This document shows positions 51,572 through 62,129 of a stretch of DNA of 64,000 bases, piece by piece; within the stretch, counting starts at the first letter, position 1; every line of letters begins with the position of its first letter. Location: contig JAFGLZ010000097.1 in the NCBI GenBank assembly GCA_016927755.1, positions 1 to 64,000 of the forward strand, read 5' to 3'. The notes under the pieces were generated by a model that was not told the origin of the DNA, ran no database searches, and worked only from the letters and a program-made list of their open reading frames with translations. The translations under genes were made by a program, and so were the position numbers. The DNA is from Phycisphaerae bacterium. GTDB taxonomy: Bacteria > Planctomycetota > Phycisphaerae > UBA1845 > JAFGLZ01.

Positions 51572-51720
51572 CCATCGCGCGTGGCGCGGGTCCACAGGGG
51601 ATAACCTTCTTGTCTGAACGAGCAATCCGCCAACAGGATGCATCGTTCTAAATCCCAGCGGCGCTCCGCGGACCCGCGCTTCGTCCCATCTCAGAGGGCC
51701 CATCCGCGGTTGCCCCACCC
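51572..51720 (+). repeat. Dispersed element, family B
   Basis: Left arm GTGGCGCGGGTCCACAGG; right arm GCTCCGCGGACCCGCGCTTC then GTCCCATCTCAGAGGGCCC. It shares the right arm with 19269 and 35417. Confidence 0.5.
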
Positions 51721-51962
51721 CTCCCTGAAAACGACGCAAAACGCACTCGCCGAAAAGGGCACTGGCAACCGACAGCGATCTCCGCGCAACCTCGCTAATC
51801 CCGAGCAGGGAGTTGCATGCTTCGACCAGTTCGATAGTCTCTAGGATAAACAGAGGACGCTTGCCCACAACCGGAGGGGAAGACCAGCGCCTTCGGCGGC
51901 GCGACGGGAAACGGGCTCGCCCGCCATTCGAGCCTCAACGTCTGCGCGAGCACCGAACCGGC

Positions 51963-54900
51963 ATGACCACCAGCCGAAACCGACGACCGCGACGCCACGA
52001 TCAAAGGGGAACCGGCCACGTTGCACACCCGCATACGCCCAGGGCGGTGACCTTCATCGTCGGTCTGCTCATTGTGTCGGCGGCGATCAATCGAACGGCC
52101 CCCGCGATGCACCAAGTGGCCGGGGATGACTTCGCTCCCACGTCGGCGACTGTCGTGCAGTTCCTTCCAGAGGCGCGGAGCCTTCCGCCCACGGATACCC
52201 GAGCGTCGACCCGCCCCACGACGACCCGCGCCACCACGAAACCCACCGACGCGGGCTTGGTCCTCGATCGCGACGGCGAGTGGTCGCTCGCCCCCATCGA
52301 CCTGCCGACGTCCGCCGACGCCGTCATCGAGGATCTGGCCTGGGTTCGATTCGAGGGAAACGAATTCGGCCGCTGTCGCGACTGGAACGGCCGCGTGGAG
52401 ATCGTCGCATTCGACGCGGGGGGGCCACGCATCGCGGTCCGCTGCTCCAGGATCCGAACCGACGGCGTGCTGGAGTACCACGACGGAAACGAGTGGCGCC
52501 AAGCGGGCGCGGTGCTGCGAGGCGGCGTGAGCTATCTGATCCGAACGGTCTTCCGCTGCGATACGAACGCCGCGGAGATCTATCTGTTCGAGGCCGCCGG
52601 CGTCGAGCCTTCACTGACCCCCGGGAGAGAAACGACGGTGGCCAGGGCCCCGCGATGCCTGCCACTGGAGTGCCGGCGAGTCCGTCGCCTCTTTCGCGTC
52701 CGCGGCGGACCCACCTTCTCGACGATCGTCAAGCGATGGCAGCTCTGGGACGTATCTTCGCCGGGTAGGGCGGTCGTGTCCGAGGAAGGTGGGTTCCCAA
52801 GCGTGTCAATACCCGTCGACCATGCCGTCTCCATCGCAGGCCAGTTGTGCCTCGATCCCCCCGCCGCGGAATCGCGCAGGGCGACGTTCTCGCCGCGCGT
52901 CGGGCTCGACGCGGACTTCGCATCGACGGCGGGGTGGGCCGGGCTCCAACACGATCAGCTCGCCGATGAGCAGGGCACTCCGGCGTTGATCGTCAAGGGA
53001 CTGGGAAGCCTGGGGCAACGCCCGCGCAAGTCATTCATGCCGCCCCGGGCGCCGTTTGACGTTCAAGTCGTCTTCAAGCTGCCCATACAGGCACCGCCCA
53101 TGCGGACGATCGACCTCGTTCGCATGGTCCGAACCGATACCGGAACCACGATCGGCCCCTACGTCCAGCTCCTCGCGGCGATGCAGGACATGGGCAAGGG
53201 CGCTTGGGCCGGTCGCATCGCCGCGCGGGTGGAACAGCCGCAACCCGTCATCGACGCAGCCCCGATCCTGCCGGATACCTGGTACGAGCTCCGCCTGAAG
53301 GTGGATCCCGTCCAGGCCGTCTACACCGGAACGCTGACGTCGCTCGGCAAGGATCGACCCGCGTCGACCCAGACCGCCCCAAGCAAGCCGACATCCGTCT
53401 GGGGTGGCAACGCCCAGAAGTTCTTCGCCACGACCAGGCTTCCGAAGGAAATGGCGCTCGCCTTCGAGGCAGAGGGGGCCTATCGATCGCTCGGTGGAGC
53501 GGTCGAGCTCGAGACCCGTCCGAGCATCGTGCTGCCCATCCCCGATGCGAGCCGACCGTGGGCCAACCCCGCCACAATGCACGATATGACCTACCGCGAC
53601 GGGAGACTGGAGATCTTGAGCAGCCACGCCGGGGCGAGCCTGCTCCGCGTGGATCTGTCCAGCGGAGCGCTCGAGTTCGTGGACAAGGCCTTCGGATCCC
53701 AGCCGGGTCAGGCCTTGGCGTGGGACCAATCGCTCCGCTGTTATTGCTGGGTCCGCCCGGACAAGCCCTTCCTGCTCGAGCGACGAGCCCCGCGGACGCC
53801 GTTCGCGGCCACCACGCTGCCCAAACCCGTGCCCCTGCACCCCAATGGACGACTCGCCGCTACGAATCAAGACGTCTTCTTCGTCACGTGGGAGAAGGGC
53901 ATCTACCGGCTCGCGGGCAAGCAAGGCGAAGCGACTGAGCTCGACTATCGCGGCCAGTACGATGCCCAACTCCGGTTCGCCGGCGTGGCCGCCAGCGACG
54001 AAATGCTGCTGCTGGCCGGCCCGTACGGGGCGCCCAACGCTGGGATGGTCGTGGCCGTCGACCTCGCGTCCGGCCGGCCGATTCAGCGGTTCAGTCTGCG
54101 ACGATACGTCCAGGGAATCACCGCCATGGCCGCGGGCCAAGGCAAGCTCTACGCCCTGTCAGCCAACGATCGCGCGATCCTGAGCTGCGACTGGCCGGAT
54201 CCCGAGGCGCTCGGGCTCACCTCGCCCACGCTGGTCGTCGCCCGTGCCCGTATCGAGCCCGAGCAGACGCTGAGCCGTTTGGACCTGATATCGCCCTCGG
54301 CGCCAATGAAGAACCTGAGTGGATCCGTCCCGCGCGTCAAGGATCCCAAGACCGGCCTCGAGCGATTCCAAGTGACTCAGGCAACGCTGCAAGACGCGAC
54401 GCCCACGATCGTAATCGGCGACACGCTTGGGCAGCTCCGAACGATGTGTCTACAGCTACACGCGGGCGGTCCCGCACGCGCCCTCCGGATCACCGCCGTG
54501 CCCCGTCCAGTCGGCAAGCCGTCGAGCGTGTACGTGGCGATCGTCGACGAGCCGTCCGCGTCCCGCTGGCCGCTCGACCAGGAGCGGACGACGGCGGACA
54601 GGTTCTTCACCGGAGCGGACTACGTCCGCGATCCGAAGTCGCCCCTGCGCCAATTCAAGCCGGACGAGAACTCGGCGCCCGTCTTCGTCCTGCCGGCAAA
54701 AGAGGGCTCCGAGCAAGTTCGGATCGACATGGTCCAGGACTTCGCGTTTCCGCCCGACACGTGGATCGGACAGGTCCAACTCCAAACGATCGGACCGCCA
54801 AGCCTGATCGAAGCGCTTTCCGTCGAGGCGGCCGACGGAGTCAGCGTCGGTCCGCGGCGGGGCGAGCTGATCGGCGACGTACTGGATTTGGGACAAGGCG

Positions 54901-55397
54901 GCCAAGAACTAATCGACTGGCAGAGCGACATGGCGCCGGCAGGTCGCTCCGGGGACGAAATCTCGCTCTGGATTCGTTCCGCCGACGATCGCACCGAGCT
55001 CGCCCGAACGGCCTGGGGTCAGGTGGCGGCAGTCCGCGCGCCGTCAACCGGCCCGACCTCCACGCCGTCAACCACTCAGTCACAGTCAAGCCGCCCCGCG
55101 GCATCGGCGAAACTGGGCCGATACCTCCAGTGGCGCCTCGGCGTGACGACGGAACGTGTTCACGAGCCGCCGAGCGTCTCGACGATCCGACTGGTCCTGT
55201 CGGACCGCGCAATTGCAGGACCGGTCTCCGACGCGACGCCGAAGCCCGCCCCGCGGCAGTGGTGGCCCATCATCTTCGCCATGCCGGCGGCGTGCCTGCT
55301 GGCCTGGATCGTCCTGAGCTTCCTCAGGTCCAGACGACCAACCGCGGACGATCGCTCGCGAACCGTCCGCAAGGGTCGTTTCCACTCCGGACCGTGA
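51963..55397 (+). CDS. Very large exported, C-terminally anchored protein of unknown function
   Basis: 1144 aa. A hydrophobic signal-anchor (AVTFIVGLLIVSAAINRTAP, about residues 30-50), a Thr/Pro/Arg-rich linker, then more than 900 beta-rich residues, including a propeller-like stretch around 500-760: MHDMTYRDGRLEILSSHAGA, AATNQDVFFVTWEKGIYRLA, ITAMAAGQGKLYALSANDRA. A single TM helix (WWPIIFAMPAACLLAWIVLS) lies close to the C-terminus, with an Arg/Lys-rich tail. I do not recognise the family. The topology suggests a periplasmic body tethered to the inner membrane. Start uncertain: ATG 51963 begins the first plausible sequence; no strong ribosome site. Confidence 0.75.
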   Translation: MTTSRNRRPRRHDQRGTGHVAHPHTPRAVTFIVGLLIVSAAINRTAPAMHQVAGDDFAPTSATVVQFLPEARSLPPTDTRASTRPTTTRATTKPTDAGLVLDRDGEWSLAPIDLPTSADAVIEDLAWVRFEGNEFGRCRDWNGRVEIVAFDAGGPRIAVRCSRIRTDGVLEYHDGNEWRQAGAVLRGGVSYLIRTVFRCDTNAAEIYLFEAAGVEPSLTPGRETTVARAPRCLPLECRRVRRLFRVRGGPTFSTIVKRWQLWDVSSPGRAVVSEEGGFPSVSIPVDHAVSIAGQLCLDPPAAESRRATFSPRVGLDADFASTAGWAGLQHDQLADEQGTPALIVKGLGSLGQRPRKSFMPPRAPFDVQVVFKLPIQAPPMRTIDLVRMVRTDTGTTIGPYVQLLAAMQDMGKGAWAGRIAARVEQPQPVIDAAPILPDTWYELRLKVDPVQAVYTGTLTSLGKDRPASTQTAPSKPTSVWGGNAQKFFATTRLPKEMALAFEAEGAYRSLGGAVELETRPSIVLPIPDASRPWANPATMHDMTYRDGRLEILSSHAGASLLRVDLSSGALEFVDKAFGSQPGQALAWDQSLRCYCWVRPDKPFLLERRAPRTPFAATTLPKPVPLHPNGRLAATNQDVFFVTWEKGIYRLAGKQGEATELDYRGQYDAQLRFAGVAASDEMLLLAGPYGAPNAGMVVAVDLASGRPIQRFSLRRYVQGITAMAAGQGKLYALSANDRAILSCDWPDPEALGLTSPTLVVARARIEPEQTLSRLDLISPSAPMKNLSGSVPRVKDPKTGLERFQVTQATLQDATPTIVIGDTLGQLRTMCLQLHAGGPARALRITAVPRPVGKPSSVYVAIVDEPSASRWPLDQERTTADRFFTGADYVRDPKSPLRQFKPDENSAPVFVLPAKEGSEQVRIDMVQDFAFPPDTWIGQVQLQTIGPPSLIEALSVEAADGVSVGPRRGELIGDVLDLGQGGQELIDWQSDMAPAGRSGDEISLWIRSADDRTELARTAWGQVAAVRAPSTGPTSTPSTTQSQSSRPAASAKLGRYLQWRLGVTTERVHEPPSVSTIRLVLSDRAIAGPVSDATPKPAPRQWWPIIFAMPAACLLAWIVLSFLRSRRPTADDRSRTVRKGRFHSGP

Positions 55398-55449
55398 CGC
55401 CTCGTCGGAAGTCGAGCGACTTGGGCGGCGTCGCTACCTCCGGCTTCCT

Positions 55450-57582
55450 CTAACCTCGCGCGTCGGACGCGAGCGGCGAGCCGTGCGTCCTCGTTGCCGC
55501 CTCCCTTCCGGCCTTCCCCGCGGCCAGCTTGGAGCCCGCGCCGACCAGGGCCACGAGCTCATTCACCATGCTCCGGACGCCCTTGGCCTCCGCCGAAAGC
55601 TCCTCGGCGGAGCTCGCCGACTGCTCGGCCCCGGCGGCGGTGGCTTGCGTAACCTTGTCCATCTGGGACACGGCGCTGTTGACCTGTTCGACGCCTTGAG
55701 CCTGCTCGCTCGACGCTTGCGTAATCTGACTGACGAGATCCGCGACCTTGGCTGCGGACTGCCCGATCTTCATGAAGCTCTCCGTGGTCGTCTCATTCAG
55801 CTCGACGCCTCGAGTAACGCGACCCACCGTCTGCTCGATGAGGTCGCCCGTCTCCCGCGCCGCCTGCGCGGCTCGCTGCGCCAGATTCCGAACCTCGTCC
55901 GCCACGACGGCAAACCCCTTGCCGTGCTCGCCGGCGCGAGCCGCCTCGACCGCGGCATTCAGGGCCAGCAGATTCGTCTGGAACGCGATCTCCTCGATCA
56001 CCTTGATGATCTTGCTGATCTGATCGCTGGCTTCGGAAATCTCCTGCATGGACTTGGACGTCTCCTTCATGGCGATGTCGGCCTCGCCGATGACACGGCT
56101 GGCCTCCGACATGAACTCGTTTGCCTGTCGGGCGTTGTCCGCGTTGGCCCGCGCCATTGCCGCCATCTCTTCGAGGGCACTGGAGGTCTCCTCCAGACCG
56201 CTGGCCTGCTCGGACGCGCCCTCGGCCAACTCTTGGCTCGTGCCGGCCACCTGCCCGGAGTAATCCTCGATCTGCTCGGCGCCGCGGGTCAGGTGCTCGA
56301 TGATCCGATTGAGTGGCGTGACGATCCCTCGCGTGGCCATGAGTGCGAAAAACGCGGTGATCAGCAGAAGCGCCGCCGCCGAGGCAATGCTCCAGGTCAC
56401 AATCGCCCGGTCGGCTTCCGACTGAACCTGAAGGATGGACGCCAGCCGGCAATCCGATTCCGCCCTGGCCTTCTCGATGCCCTCATAGAACTCGTCCTCA
56501 TATGCGCCCACCCCGATGACCCAATCCCAGGGCTCGAAATAGGCGATCTTGACGATCTTGTCGCGAGCCTTGCCCTCTCCGGCGTTCTTCCATGGGTAGC
56601 GGGTCTCGCCGATCTCCCCAGGCTTGAGCGTCAAGGCCATCTTGCAGATGTCCTGGATGAAGGGCCTGTCGTCGGCGTCCTTGGCGTCCCAGATGTCCTC
56701 GCCGTCCCGCTTGCCCTCCTTGGAGATCACGTAGTAGCCTCTCGTGTGACCCTTGGCGTTCAGAACGTACACGTACCCCGTCTTGCCCACCTTGATGTCC
56801 ATGATCGCCTGACGCAGCGTCGTCGTATCCTCCTCCTTGACCCCAACGTAGAGCACGCCGACGACCTTGCCCGAGGCGTCCTTGATCGGCTCGTAGGCGG
56901 TGATGTACCAGGCGTTCACGACGTAGGCCCGACCGCGGTACGTCTCGCTCGCCAGAACCGACGCGATGACCGAATTGCGTTGTCCGTCCGCGCCAGCGGC
57001 GGGAATGTACGTCCCGATCGCTCGGGTCTTGTCGAGCTTCAAGACGTTCGTGCAGACCCGGAGCATGTCCCCCGCCTCGTTCATCCGCTGGAAGATCGTG
57101 CACGTGCCGCCCACGAGCTCCTGCACGCGGTCGACGACGGGAGAGGCCTGCGCCATATCGCGGTTCTGACCCAACCACGTCTTGCCGACCATCATCTTGG
57201 GCAGTCTTAGCGCGGTCTTGGCCTGAGTGTACTGGTTGACGCAATCCCACGTCGCCGTCTCGGCCGCGAACGATATCGGACCGGCCTGACCAAGCACGTC
57301 CGCCGCGACGTTCAGATCGTAGTTGACCTTCTTCTGAAGCAGCTTCTGCTGGACGTCGCACATGCTGTGGACGTCCTTGGCCATGTGCGTCAGGTCCGCC
57401 TTGGCTGCCTCGATCAAGGCTTGCTGGGCGCTGTCGCTGTTGGCCTGGAAACCGAGCTTGCTCTCCTCGGCGGCCTTCTCGAATCCCTTGTTGGCTTGCC
57501 ACAGTACGATCGTCGGGACCAGAACCGCCGGGACGAGCGCGATCGCCACCTTCGAAAGCAGTAGTTTCGTCTTGAGCTTCAT
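55450..57582 (-). CDS. Methyl-accepting chemotaxis protein with Cache-type sensor
   Basis: 710 aa. TM1 (about 9-28), periplasmic sensor (about 30-395) with [20 protein letters not shown], a [20 protein letters not shown] and VVGVLYVG Cache signature and a second Cache-like unit ([40 protein letters not shown]), the Cache 3/Cache 2 tandem. TM2 (about 403-425), HAMP-like linker, signalling hairpin tip [20 protein letters not shown] and symmetrical helices to about 690. It senses small molecules in the periplasm and signals to CheA/CheW. No C-terminal CheR/CheB pentapeptide. AAAGGGAT is upstream of the ATG. Confidence 0.92.
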   Translation of the reverse strand: MKLKTKLLLSKVAIALVPAVLVPTIVLWQANKGFEKAAEESKLGFQANSDSAQQALIEAAKADLTHMAKDVHSMCDVQQKLLQKKVNYDLNVAADVLGQAGPISFAAETATWDCVNQYTQAKTALRLPKMMVGKTWLGQNRDMAQASPVVDRVQELVGGTCTIFQRMNEAGDMLRVCTNVLKLDKTRAIGTYIPAAGADGQRNSVIASVLASETYRGRAYVVNAWYITAYEPIKDASGKVVGVLYVGVKEEDTTTLRQAIMDIKVGKTGYVYVLNAKGHTRGYYVISKEGKRDGEDIWDAKDADDRPFIQDICKMALTLKPGEIGETRYPWKNAGEGKARDKIVKIAYFEPWDWVIGVGAYEDEFYEGIEKARAESDCRLASILQVQSEADRAIVTWSIASAAALLLITAFFALMATRGIVTPLNRIIEHLTRGAEQIEDYSGQVAGTSQELAEGASEQASGLEETSSALEEMAAMARANADNARQANEFMSEASRVIGEADIAMKETSKSMQEISEASDQISKIIKVIEEIAFQTNLLALNAAVEAARAGEHGKGFAVVADEVRNLAQRAAQAARETGDLIEQTVGRVTRGVELNETTTESFMKIGQSAAKVADLVSQITQASSEQAQGVEQVNSAVSQMDKVTQATAAGAEQSASSAEELSAEAKGVRSMVNELVALVGAGSKLAAGKAGREAATRTHGSPLASDARG

Positions 57583-57908
57583 GGGTATCCCTTTCGAGCT
57601 TGACTGCGGCCCTGGCCTCTCAGAGGAGAGACCGAGAAATGAGAAACGCCCTCTCCTGCGCCGTGGGCTCCTGCTCCGCGGGCAGGGGAGGATGACTTAC
57701 ACCGTCGTCGGTCTTTTGGATCGGCTAGGACAAGAGTCGCCTAAACGGGGTAAAACCTGCCTGTGGACCGGGAGTCATGCGGGGGTCAAGTGTGTTTCCC
57801 TTTAGCTGTCGACGCCTGAGAGAAGTCCCAGTATCTGTGGAGTTGAGGCTCACGCTTCCAGCACGATCCGCTGCCTGGCCGGAGCGCCCAAGGCCGGTAA
57901 ACACCATC

Positions 57909-57940
57909 GCCAGCCCAAGTCTGTAACGACTCGGGCTGGC
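57909..57940 (-). promoter_or_regulatory. Stem-loop between the two chemoreceptor genes
   Basis: GCCAGCCCAAGTC (57909-57921) pairs with GACTCGGGCTGGC (57928-57940) around a 6-nt loop. The single mismatch on the plus strand becomes a G-U pair in minus-strand RNA, so the structure fits the transcript of the gene at 57999. No T run follows, so it is not a typical intrinsic terminator. Confidence 0.5.
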
Positions 57941-57998
57941 AATGATTGAGGAGGAGTCGACTGATTCTATGCGCAACCGCCCACGGGGCTGCTATTCG

Positions 57999-60002
57999 TC
58001 AGAACCCGCTCAAGCTGTCCTGCTCGGCGTCCTGCGCGGACCCTTGCTCTTCTATCTGCCACCCGTGGCTGCCACCCGCCGAGAACGACGCCGACGCGTG
58101 ATGTGCAATGGGCTGACTCCGGGCCTTCTTCCCCGCGGGTCGGCTGCCTCTGGCCGAAGAAGTCGAATACCCGTTGTTGCCGCCGACGTGACCGCCGACA
58201 AGCACGACGAGCTCTTGAACCATGGCCCGCACGTTCTCGGCCTGGGCCGAGAGTTCCTCCGACGCGCTGGCCGACTCTTCGGCGCCCGCCGCGTTCGATT
58301 GCGTGATCTTGTCCATCTGTGACACGGCCGTGTTGACCTGCTCCACCCCCTGGGCCTGTTCGTTCGACGCCTGCGAGATCTGGGCCACCAGCTCGCCCAC
58401 CTTGGCGGCGGACTCGCCGATCTTCCCAAACCCCTCGGCCGTCGTGCGATTCAGATCCACGCCCCGATTGACTCGACTCACCGTCTGGTCGATCAAGGCG
58501 TTGGTCTCGCGCGCTGCGTCGGCGGCGCGCTGTGCGAGGTTCCGGACCTCGTCGGCCACCACGGCGAATCCCTTACCGTGCTCGCCGGCACGGGCCGCCT
58601 CGACCGCCGCGTTCAATGCCAACAGGTTCGTCTGGAACGCGATCTCCTCGATCACCTTGATGATCTTGCTGATCTGCTCGCTCGCCTCGGAAATCTCCTG
58701 CATCGCCTTCGTCGTCTCATCCATGGCCGATCCGGCGTCGGAGATCACCTCGTTCGCTTGCGACATGAACGTATTCGCCTGAGAAGCGTTCTCGGCGTTC
58801 TGCCTCGCCATCGCGGCCATCTCTTCAAGGGCGCTGCTGGTCTCCTCGAGGCTGCTGGCCTGCTCGGAGGCCCCCTCAGCCAATTGCTGGCTGGCCGCCG
58901 AGACCTGACCCGAGGCGTCGGTTACCTGGTCCGCGCCCTCGCTGAGACCGCTGATCGTCTTCTTGAGCGTTTGGATCAGGCCACGCGCGATGAAGTATGC
59001 CCCGGCGATGCCGACGATCAGGGCGAGAATCACGATCCCGCCGGTTCGCGTCTTCGTCGACTGACCGACGTCCATCATGGCTTGATTGCTCGCCGCGACC
59101 TTTTGGTCGACTTCCTTGGCGATTCCCGTGAGAGTGTCCTTGCACTTGGCCAGCGCCGGCAGCGACTGATTGACGTAGATCTGCTTCGCCTCCTGCACGT
59201 TCTTGATGCCGCCTTCCACGTGCTGTCGGGCCTTGTGCAGCACCTCGCGGACCTCCTGGAGCGCCGGCAGGGACTCGGCCTTATAGATCGCCAGGCAGGC
59301 CTTGTAGGCCTTCTCGTCCGAAGGCTTCCACTCCTTCTGGATGCCGATGGCCGATTTGTGCAAACGCTCATGTGGCCCGGCGAGCTCATGCAACAACTTG
59401 CCCAGCTCCGGGTCCGCCGCAACCGCCTTGCTGACCTGCTCGCTCTTGAGCCACTTGCCCAGATCGCACTGCGACGCGTCGGTCTGAACCTCCAGCTTGG
59501 GAAGGTTCTCGAGGAAGAGCTGGTTGACCTTGTCGGCCCAGACCAGGTGATCCACCTCCCTGGCCGCTAACGTCGCGGGCAGCGTCTCGTCGATCCGCTT
59601 GAACTTGGCCTTGATCGCGATGGCGCTCTCGTGAAGATGCCGATGAGGCTCGTCGATGGACTTGAGCAGCGGCGCGATCTCTGGGAACGCCGCCTCGGCC
59701 GCCCGGCGCTCGTCGCTCACGAGCCATTTGCCCAGCGCGCACTTCGTCGGATCGGTCTGGACAGTCAATTCAGCGACGTGCTCGTCGTTCAAGAACGTCG
59801 AGACCGTCCCGGCCCAGTTCAGATGATCCACTTCCCGCTGAGCGACCTCGCTCGCCAACTGATTGCCGGAGATGACGTCCGTGGCGTTCGAGACCATGCC
59901 CCCGACGCCCCAGTAGGCGACGCCTCCCACCCCGACCAGCAACGTCAAGACGATACCAAAGCCCAAGGCGATACGCTTACCAATCGTCATACTGCGAGCC
60001 AT
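57999..60002 (-). CDS. Methyl-accepting chemotaxis protein with two CZB domains in the sensor
   Basis: 667 aa. TM1 (about 12-32), then an extracytoplasmic region (about 35-310) with two tandem chemoreceptor zinc-binding modules. Module 1 is [31 protein letters not shown]; module 2 is [31 protein letters not shown]. Each has the H, C and paired His ligands. A helical stretch, TM2 (about 318-338), then signalling helices with tip [23 protein letters not shown] domains bind Zn2+ and sense zinc or oxidants. Its signalling half is very similar to the receptor at 55450. CAGGAGAG is about 8 nt before ATG 60002. Confidence 0.92.
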   Translation of the reverse strand: MARSMTIGKRIALGFGIVLTLLVGVGGVAYWGVGGMVSNATDVISGNQLASEVAQREVDHLNWAGTVSTFLNDEHVAELTVQTDPTKCALGKWLVSDERRAAEAAFPEIAPLLKSIDEPHRHLHESAIAIKAKFKRIDETLPATLAAREVDHLVWADKVNQLFLENLPKLEVQTDASQCDLGKWLKSEQVSKAVAADPELGKLLHELAGPHERLHKSAIGIQKEWKPSDEKAYKACLAIYKAESLPALQEVREVLHKARQHVEGGIKNVQEAKQIYVNQSLPALAKCKDTLTGIAKEVDQKVAASNQAMMDVGQSTKTRTGGIVILALIVGIAGAYFIARGLIQTLKKTISGLSEGADQVTDASGQVSAASQQLAEGASEQASSLEETSSALEEMAAMARQNAENASQANTFMSQANEVISDAGSAMDETTKAMQEISEASEQISKIIKVIEEIAFQTNLLALNAAVEAARAGEHGKGFAVVADEVRNLAQRAADAARETNALIDQTVSRVNRGVDLNRTTAEGFGKIGESAAKVGELVAQISQASNEQAQGVEQVNTAVSQMDKITQSNAAGAEESASASEELSAQAENVRAMVQELVVLVGGHVGGNNGYSTSSARGSRPAGKKARSQPIAHHASASFSAGGSHGWQIEEQGSAQDAEQDSLSGF

Positions 60003-60590
60003 GACACTCTCCTGTTCGAATGCTCGAGACACTTCTCTCTGGACAAGTCTGGGGGCGCGTTTCGTCGACGTGCGCGCGGACCCGCGGCGCGAGGTCGACG
60101 CGTCGTACCGACAACGACTAGGTGGATGTTCCCGATGCCTGACACTGCGCTAAACGCGCTGCAGACACGATAAGACGAGAAGCTCATCTCGACTCTGATT
60201 CGACCTCTCGGCTCGCCGTGCCGAACGTCACCTAGTTGATCGGAAATCGCCTAGGATGAATTGACTACGTGGGGAAAGCCAAAATCGGTGACACCTTCTT
60301 TTGATCCAGAACAACTCATGTCGGCATACGTGTTTTCTCCGATGACCATACCGTCAGTGACGGATCGTTCATGGAGGCATTCCGCTAGTTGATGTGGAAA
60401 GCCTCTGCACGAGACCGTGAATCACTGAGAGGCTCCGCTGAGGCGAGTGTCCCATAACGCGGCGGCCTTCTCGGAGCGCGCCGAGTCAAAACGTTCTGAC
60501 TCTCCCGACCTGTTTCACGAGGGTCGCGCCCGGTTGCATCATCTGTTATGCGGGAAAGTGTGGCTCGGTAGGGGCCTTCGCGAAGGCCTT
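60003..60590. other. Intergenic region without a recognised gene
   Basis: 588 bp upstream of the CZB chemoreceptor and downstream of the response regulator (both minus strand). I see no coding sequence. A perfect 16-bp palindrome GGCCTTCGCGAAGGCC (60573-60588) ends just after the regulator stop and may act as a 3' stem-loop, though no T run follows it. Confidence 0.45.
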
Positions 60591-61226
60591 TCAGACTTGC
60601 CGATGATTGCTCTGTTCGTATTCGAGCAGCACGGCCATGCGCACCAGTTCGGCGACGCTGCCCGCTTGCATCTTGGCCATGACGTTTCTGCGGTGCGTCT
60701 CGACGGTCTTCGTGCTGAGCTTCAGCCTCCCGGCAATGTCCTTGTTGGACCGCCCGGATACGACCATCTCCATGACCTCCCGCTCGCGAGGACTCAGTTC
60801 AGCCGCGCGCCTTCCGATCGTCAGGACCTGCGTCCGACGACGCAGAGACTCGACGCTCCTGCATAGTGAACGCCGAACGCGCTCCAGCAGCAGTTGCTCG
60901 TTGACGGGCTTCTCCAGGAAATCCTCCGCCCCGTTCTGCAACGCGCGAACCGCCATCTCGACGTCGCCGTAACCGGTGATCAAGATCACCGGAAGACAGA
61001 CCTTCTTGGCGGACAACCTCTCCTGGAGCTCCAGGCCGCTCATCCCCGGCAGACGCACGTCAACGATCAGGCAACCGGCTTGATCGGGATCGTACTCGGC
61101 AAGGAAGTCCTCCGCCGTCGCATGGGCCCGAGTTCGAATGCCCACCTCGGTCATCAGAGCGACCAAGGATTCGCGCGCGCCCTCGTCGTCGTCGACAACG
61201 AACGCAATAGGATGGCCCCCTGACAT
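60591..61226 (-). CDS. FixJ/NarL-type response regulator
   Basis: 211 aa. Receiver domain (about 5-120): acidic pocket VVDDDEGARES, phosphoacceptor Asp in LIVDVRLPGMSGLEL, and LITGYGDVEMAVRALQNGAE followed by DFLEKPV. This is the FixJ-like subgroup. C-terminal LuxR-type helix-turn-helix (about 140-205): LSPREREVMEMVVSGRSNKD, LSTKTVETHRRNVMAKM. No sensor kinase gene is adjacent, so the partner is elsewhere. ATG 61226 is preferred to TTG 61232. Target genes cannot be inferred here. Confidence 0.9.
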   Translation of the reverse strand: MSGGHPIAFVVDDDEGARESLVALMTEVGIRTRAHATAEDFLAEYDPDQAGCLIVDVRLPGMSGLELQERLSAKKVCLPVILITGYGDVEMAVRALQNGAEDFLEKPVNEQLLLERVRRSLCRSVESLRRRTQVLTIGRRAAELSPREREVMEMVVSGRSNKDIAGRLKLSTKTVETHRRNVMAKMQAGSVAELVRMAVLLEYEQSNHRQV

Positions 61227-61339
61227 TGGCAATGTTCCACGATGCCGTGCGGGTGGAGTGTCTCTTCAGACGTTCAATCGACCGTTTATGCAGGGGGTTT
61301 CGACTAGTTTATCCTGTAAGCGGATGGGGAGATCTACCG

Positions 61340-61387
61340 ATGAACGCCGGTGACCGCGGCAGAAGCGATTTCGTACCTTCGGGTTGA
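61340..61387 (+). CDS. 15-codon peptide ORF immediately before a terminator
   Basis: MNAGDRGRSDFVPSG and stop. GGGGAG lies 8 nt before the ATG, and an intrinsic terminator starts 7 bp after the stop. It is the only plus-strand coding candidate between two minus-strand genes, so the unit may be a leader-type or small-RNA transcript. Coding status is inferred only from spacing. Confidence 0.35.
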   Translation: MNAGDRGRSDFVPSG

Positions 61388-61393
61388 GAGAAG

Positions 61394-61415
61394 CCGCATT
61401 TGATGCGGTTTTTTT
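61394..61415 (+). terminator. Rho-independent terminator on the plus strand
   Basis: CCGCAT-TTG-ATGCGG stem-loop followed by seven T. It does not serve any annotated long gene on the plus strand. Confidence 0.75.
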
Positions 61416-61664
61416 GCGGATCACACCAGAATCGAGTTATATGCCGCGCGGCGCCTGATCGTCGGAACGCATGTAGGAAGACAAGGAATCCACCTCACCG
61501 TCGCGCGTCATGTGACCGACCGAACCCGAGGGTTCATCCCCATCGGTCACGTTGCCTTCAAACCTCCGTCGGACGATCATCGGGCCCAACCCCTCAGCAA
61601 GGACGCGAACCCGAACGTTCCTCTCTCGCATGCGGATCGTCAAGGCGTTCACGCGGGCAAACGG

Positions 61665-62054
61665 TTACGGCGTCGGAAGGATCGGTGGTTGATCGCCGGA
61701 GGCCTCCGTCTCACGCACCTCGTCGATGCACTTCCTAGGACAGATCTCCGCGCAGATCATGCACCCCTTGCAGAACTCGTAATCGATGTGCGGCGTCTGA
61801 TCCTCGTCGAGCGAGATCGCTCCTTCGGGACACATCATCCAGCACATGCAGCAGCGACTGCATCGCTCGACGTCTTCCGGCATCACCGGCCTGGTCACGC
61901 GCCAATCGCCGGTCCGACCGAGCGACGCCACGTCAGGAGGGCTGGCTGGGACGTCCGCGAGATCCTCGGCACCGGTCGGCGATGGCGTATCCCGCCAGGG
62001 CCCAACGGGCTCGTGAGACCGCATGAACTCCTCGGGGTTCTCGATCTTGGCCAT
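61665..62054 (-). CDS. porD: 2-oxoacid:ferredoxin oxidoreductase, delta (ferredoxin) subunit
   Basis: 129 aa. Two 4Fe-4S motifs, CSRCCMCWMMCP and CKGCMICAEICP, after a 60-residue N-terminal part typical of PorD (FMRSHEPVGPWRD, TGDWRVTRPVM). It passes electrons from the TPP-containing beta subunit to ferredoxin. Last gene of a minus-strand alpha-beta-gamma-delta order. AGAGGAG lies 5 nt before the ATG. It ends near an intergenic region holding a plus-strand terminator. Confidence 0.92.
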   Translation of the reverse strand: MAKIENPEEFMRSHEPVGPWRDTPSPTGAEDLADVPASPPDVASLGRTGDWRVTRPVMPEDVERCSRCCMCWMMCPEGAISLDEDQTPHIDYEFCKGCMICAEICPRKCIDEVRETEASGDQPPILPTP

Positions 62055-62129
62055 GAGACTCCTCTGCCGGCCCGCTCGTATCGTACGCGATGCCCCCGCC
62101 GACCGTCACGGTTTGTCAGGCATCGCCTG

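Noticed and set aside
60573..60588. GGCCTTCGCGAAGGCC palindrome as a transcription-factor operator
   Set aside because: It lies just after the response-regulator stop codon, not in a promoter; a 3' stem-loop is more likely.
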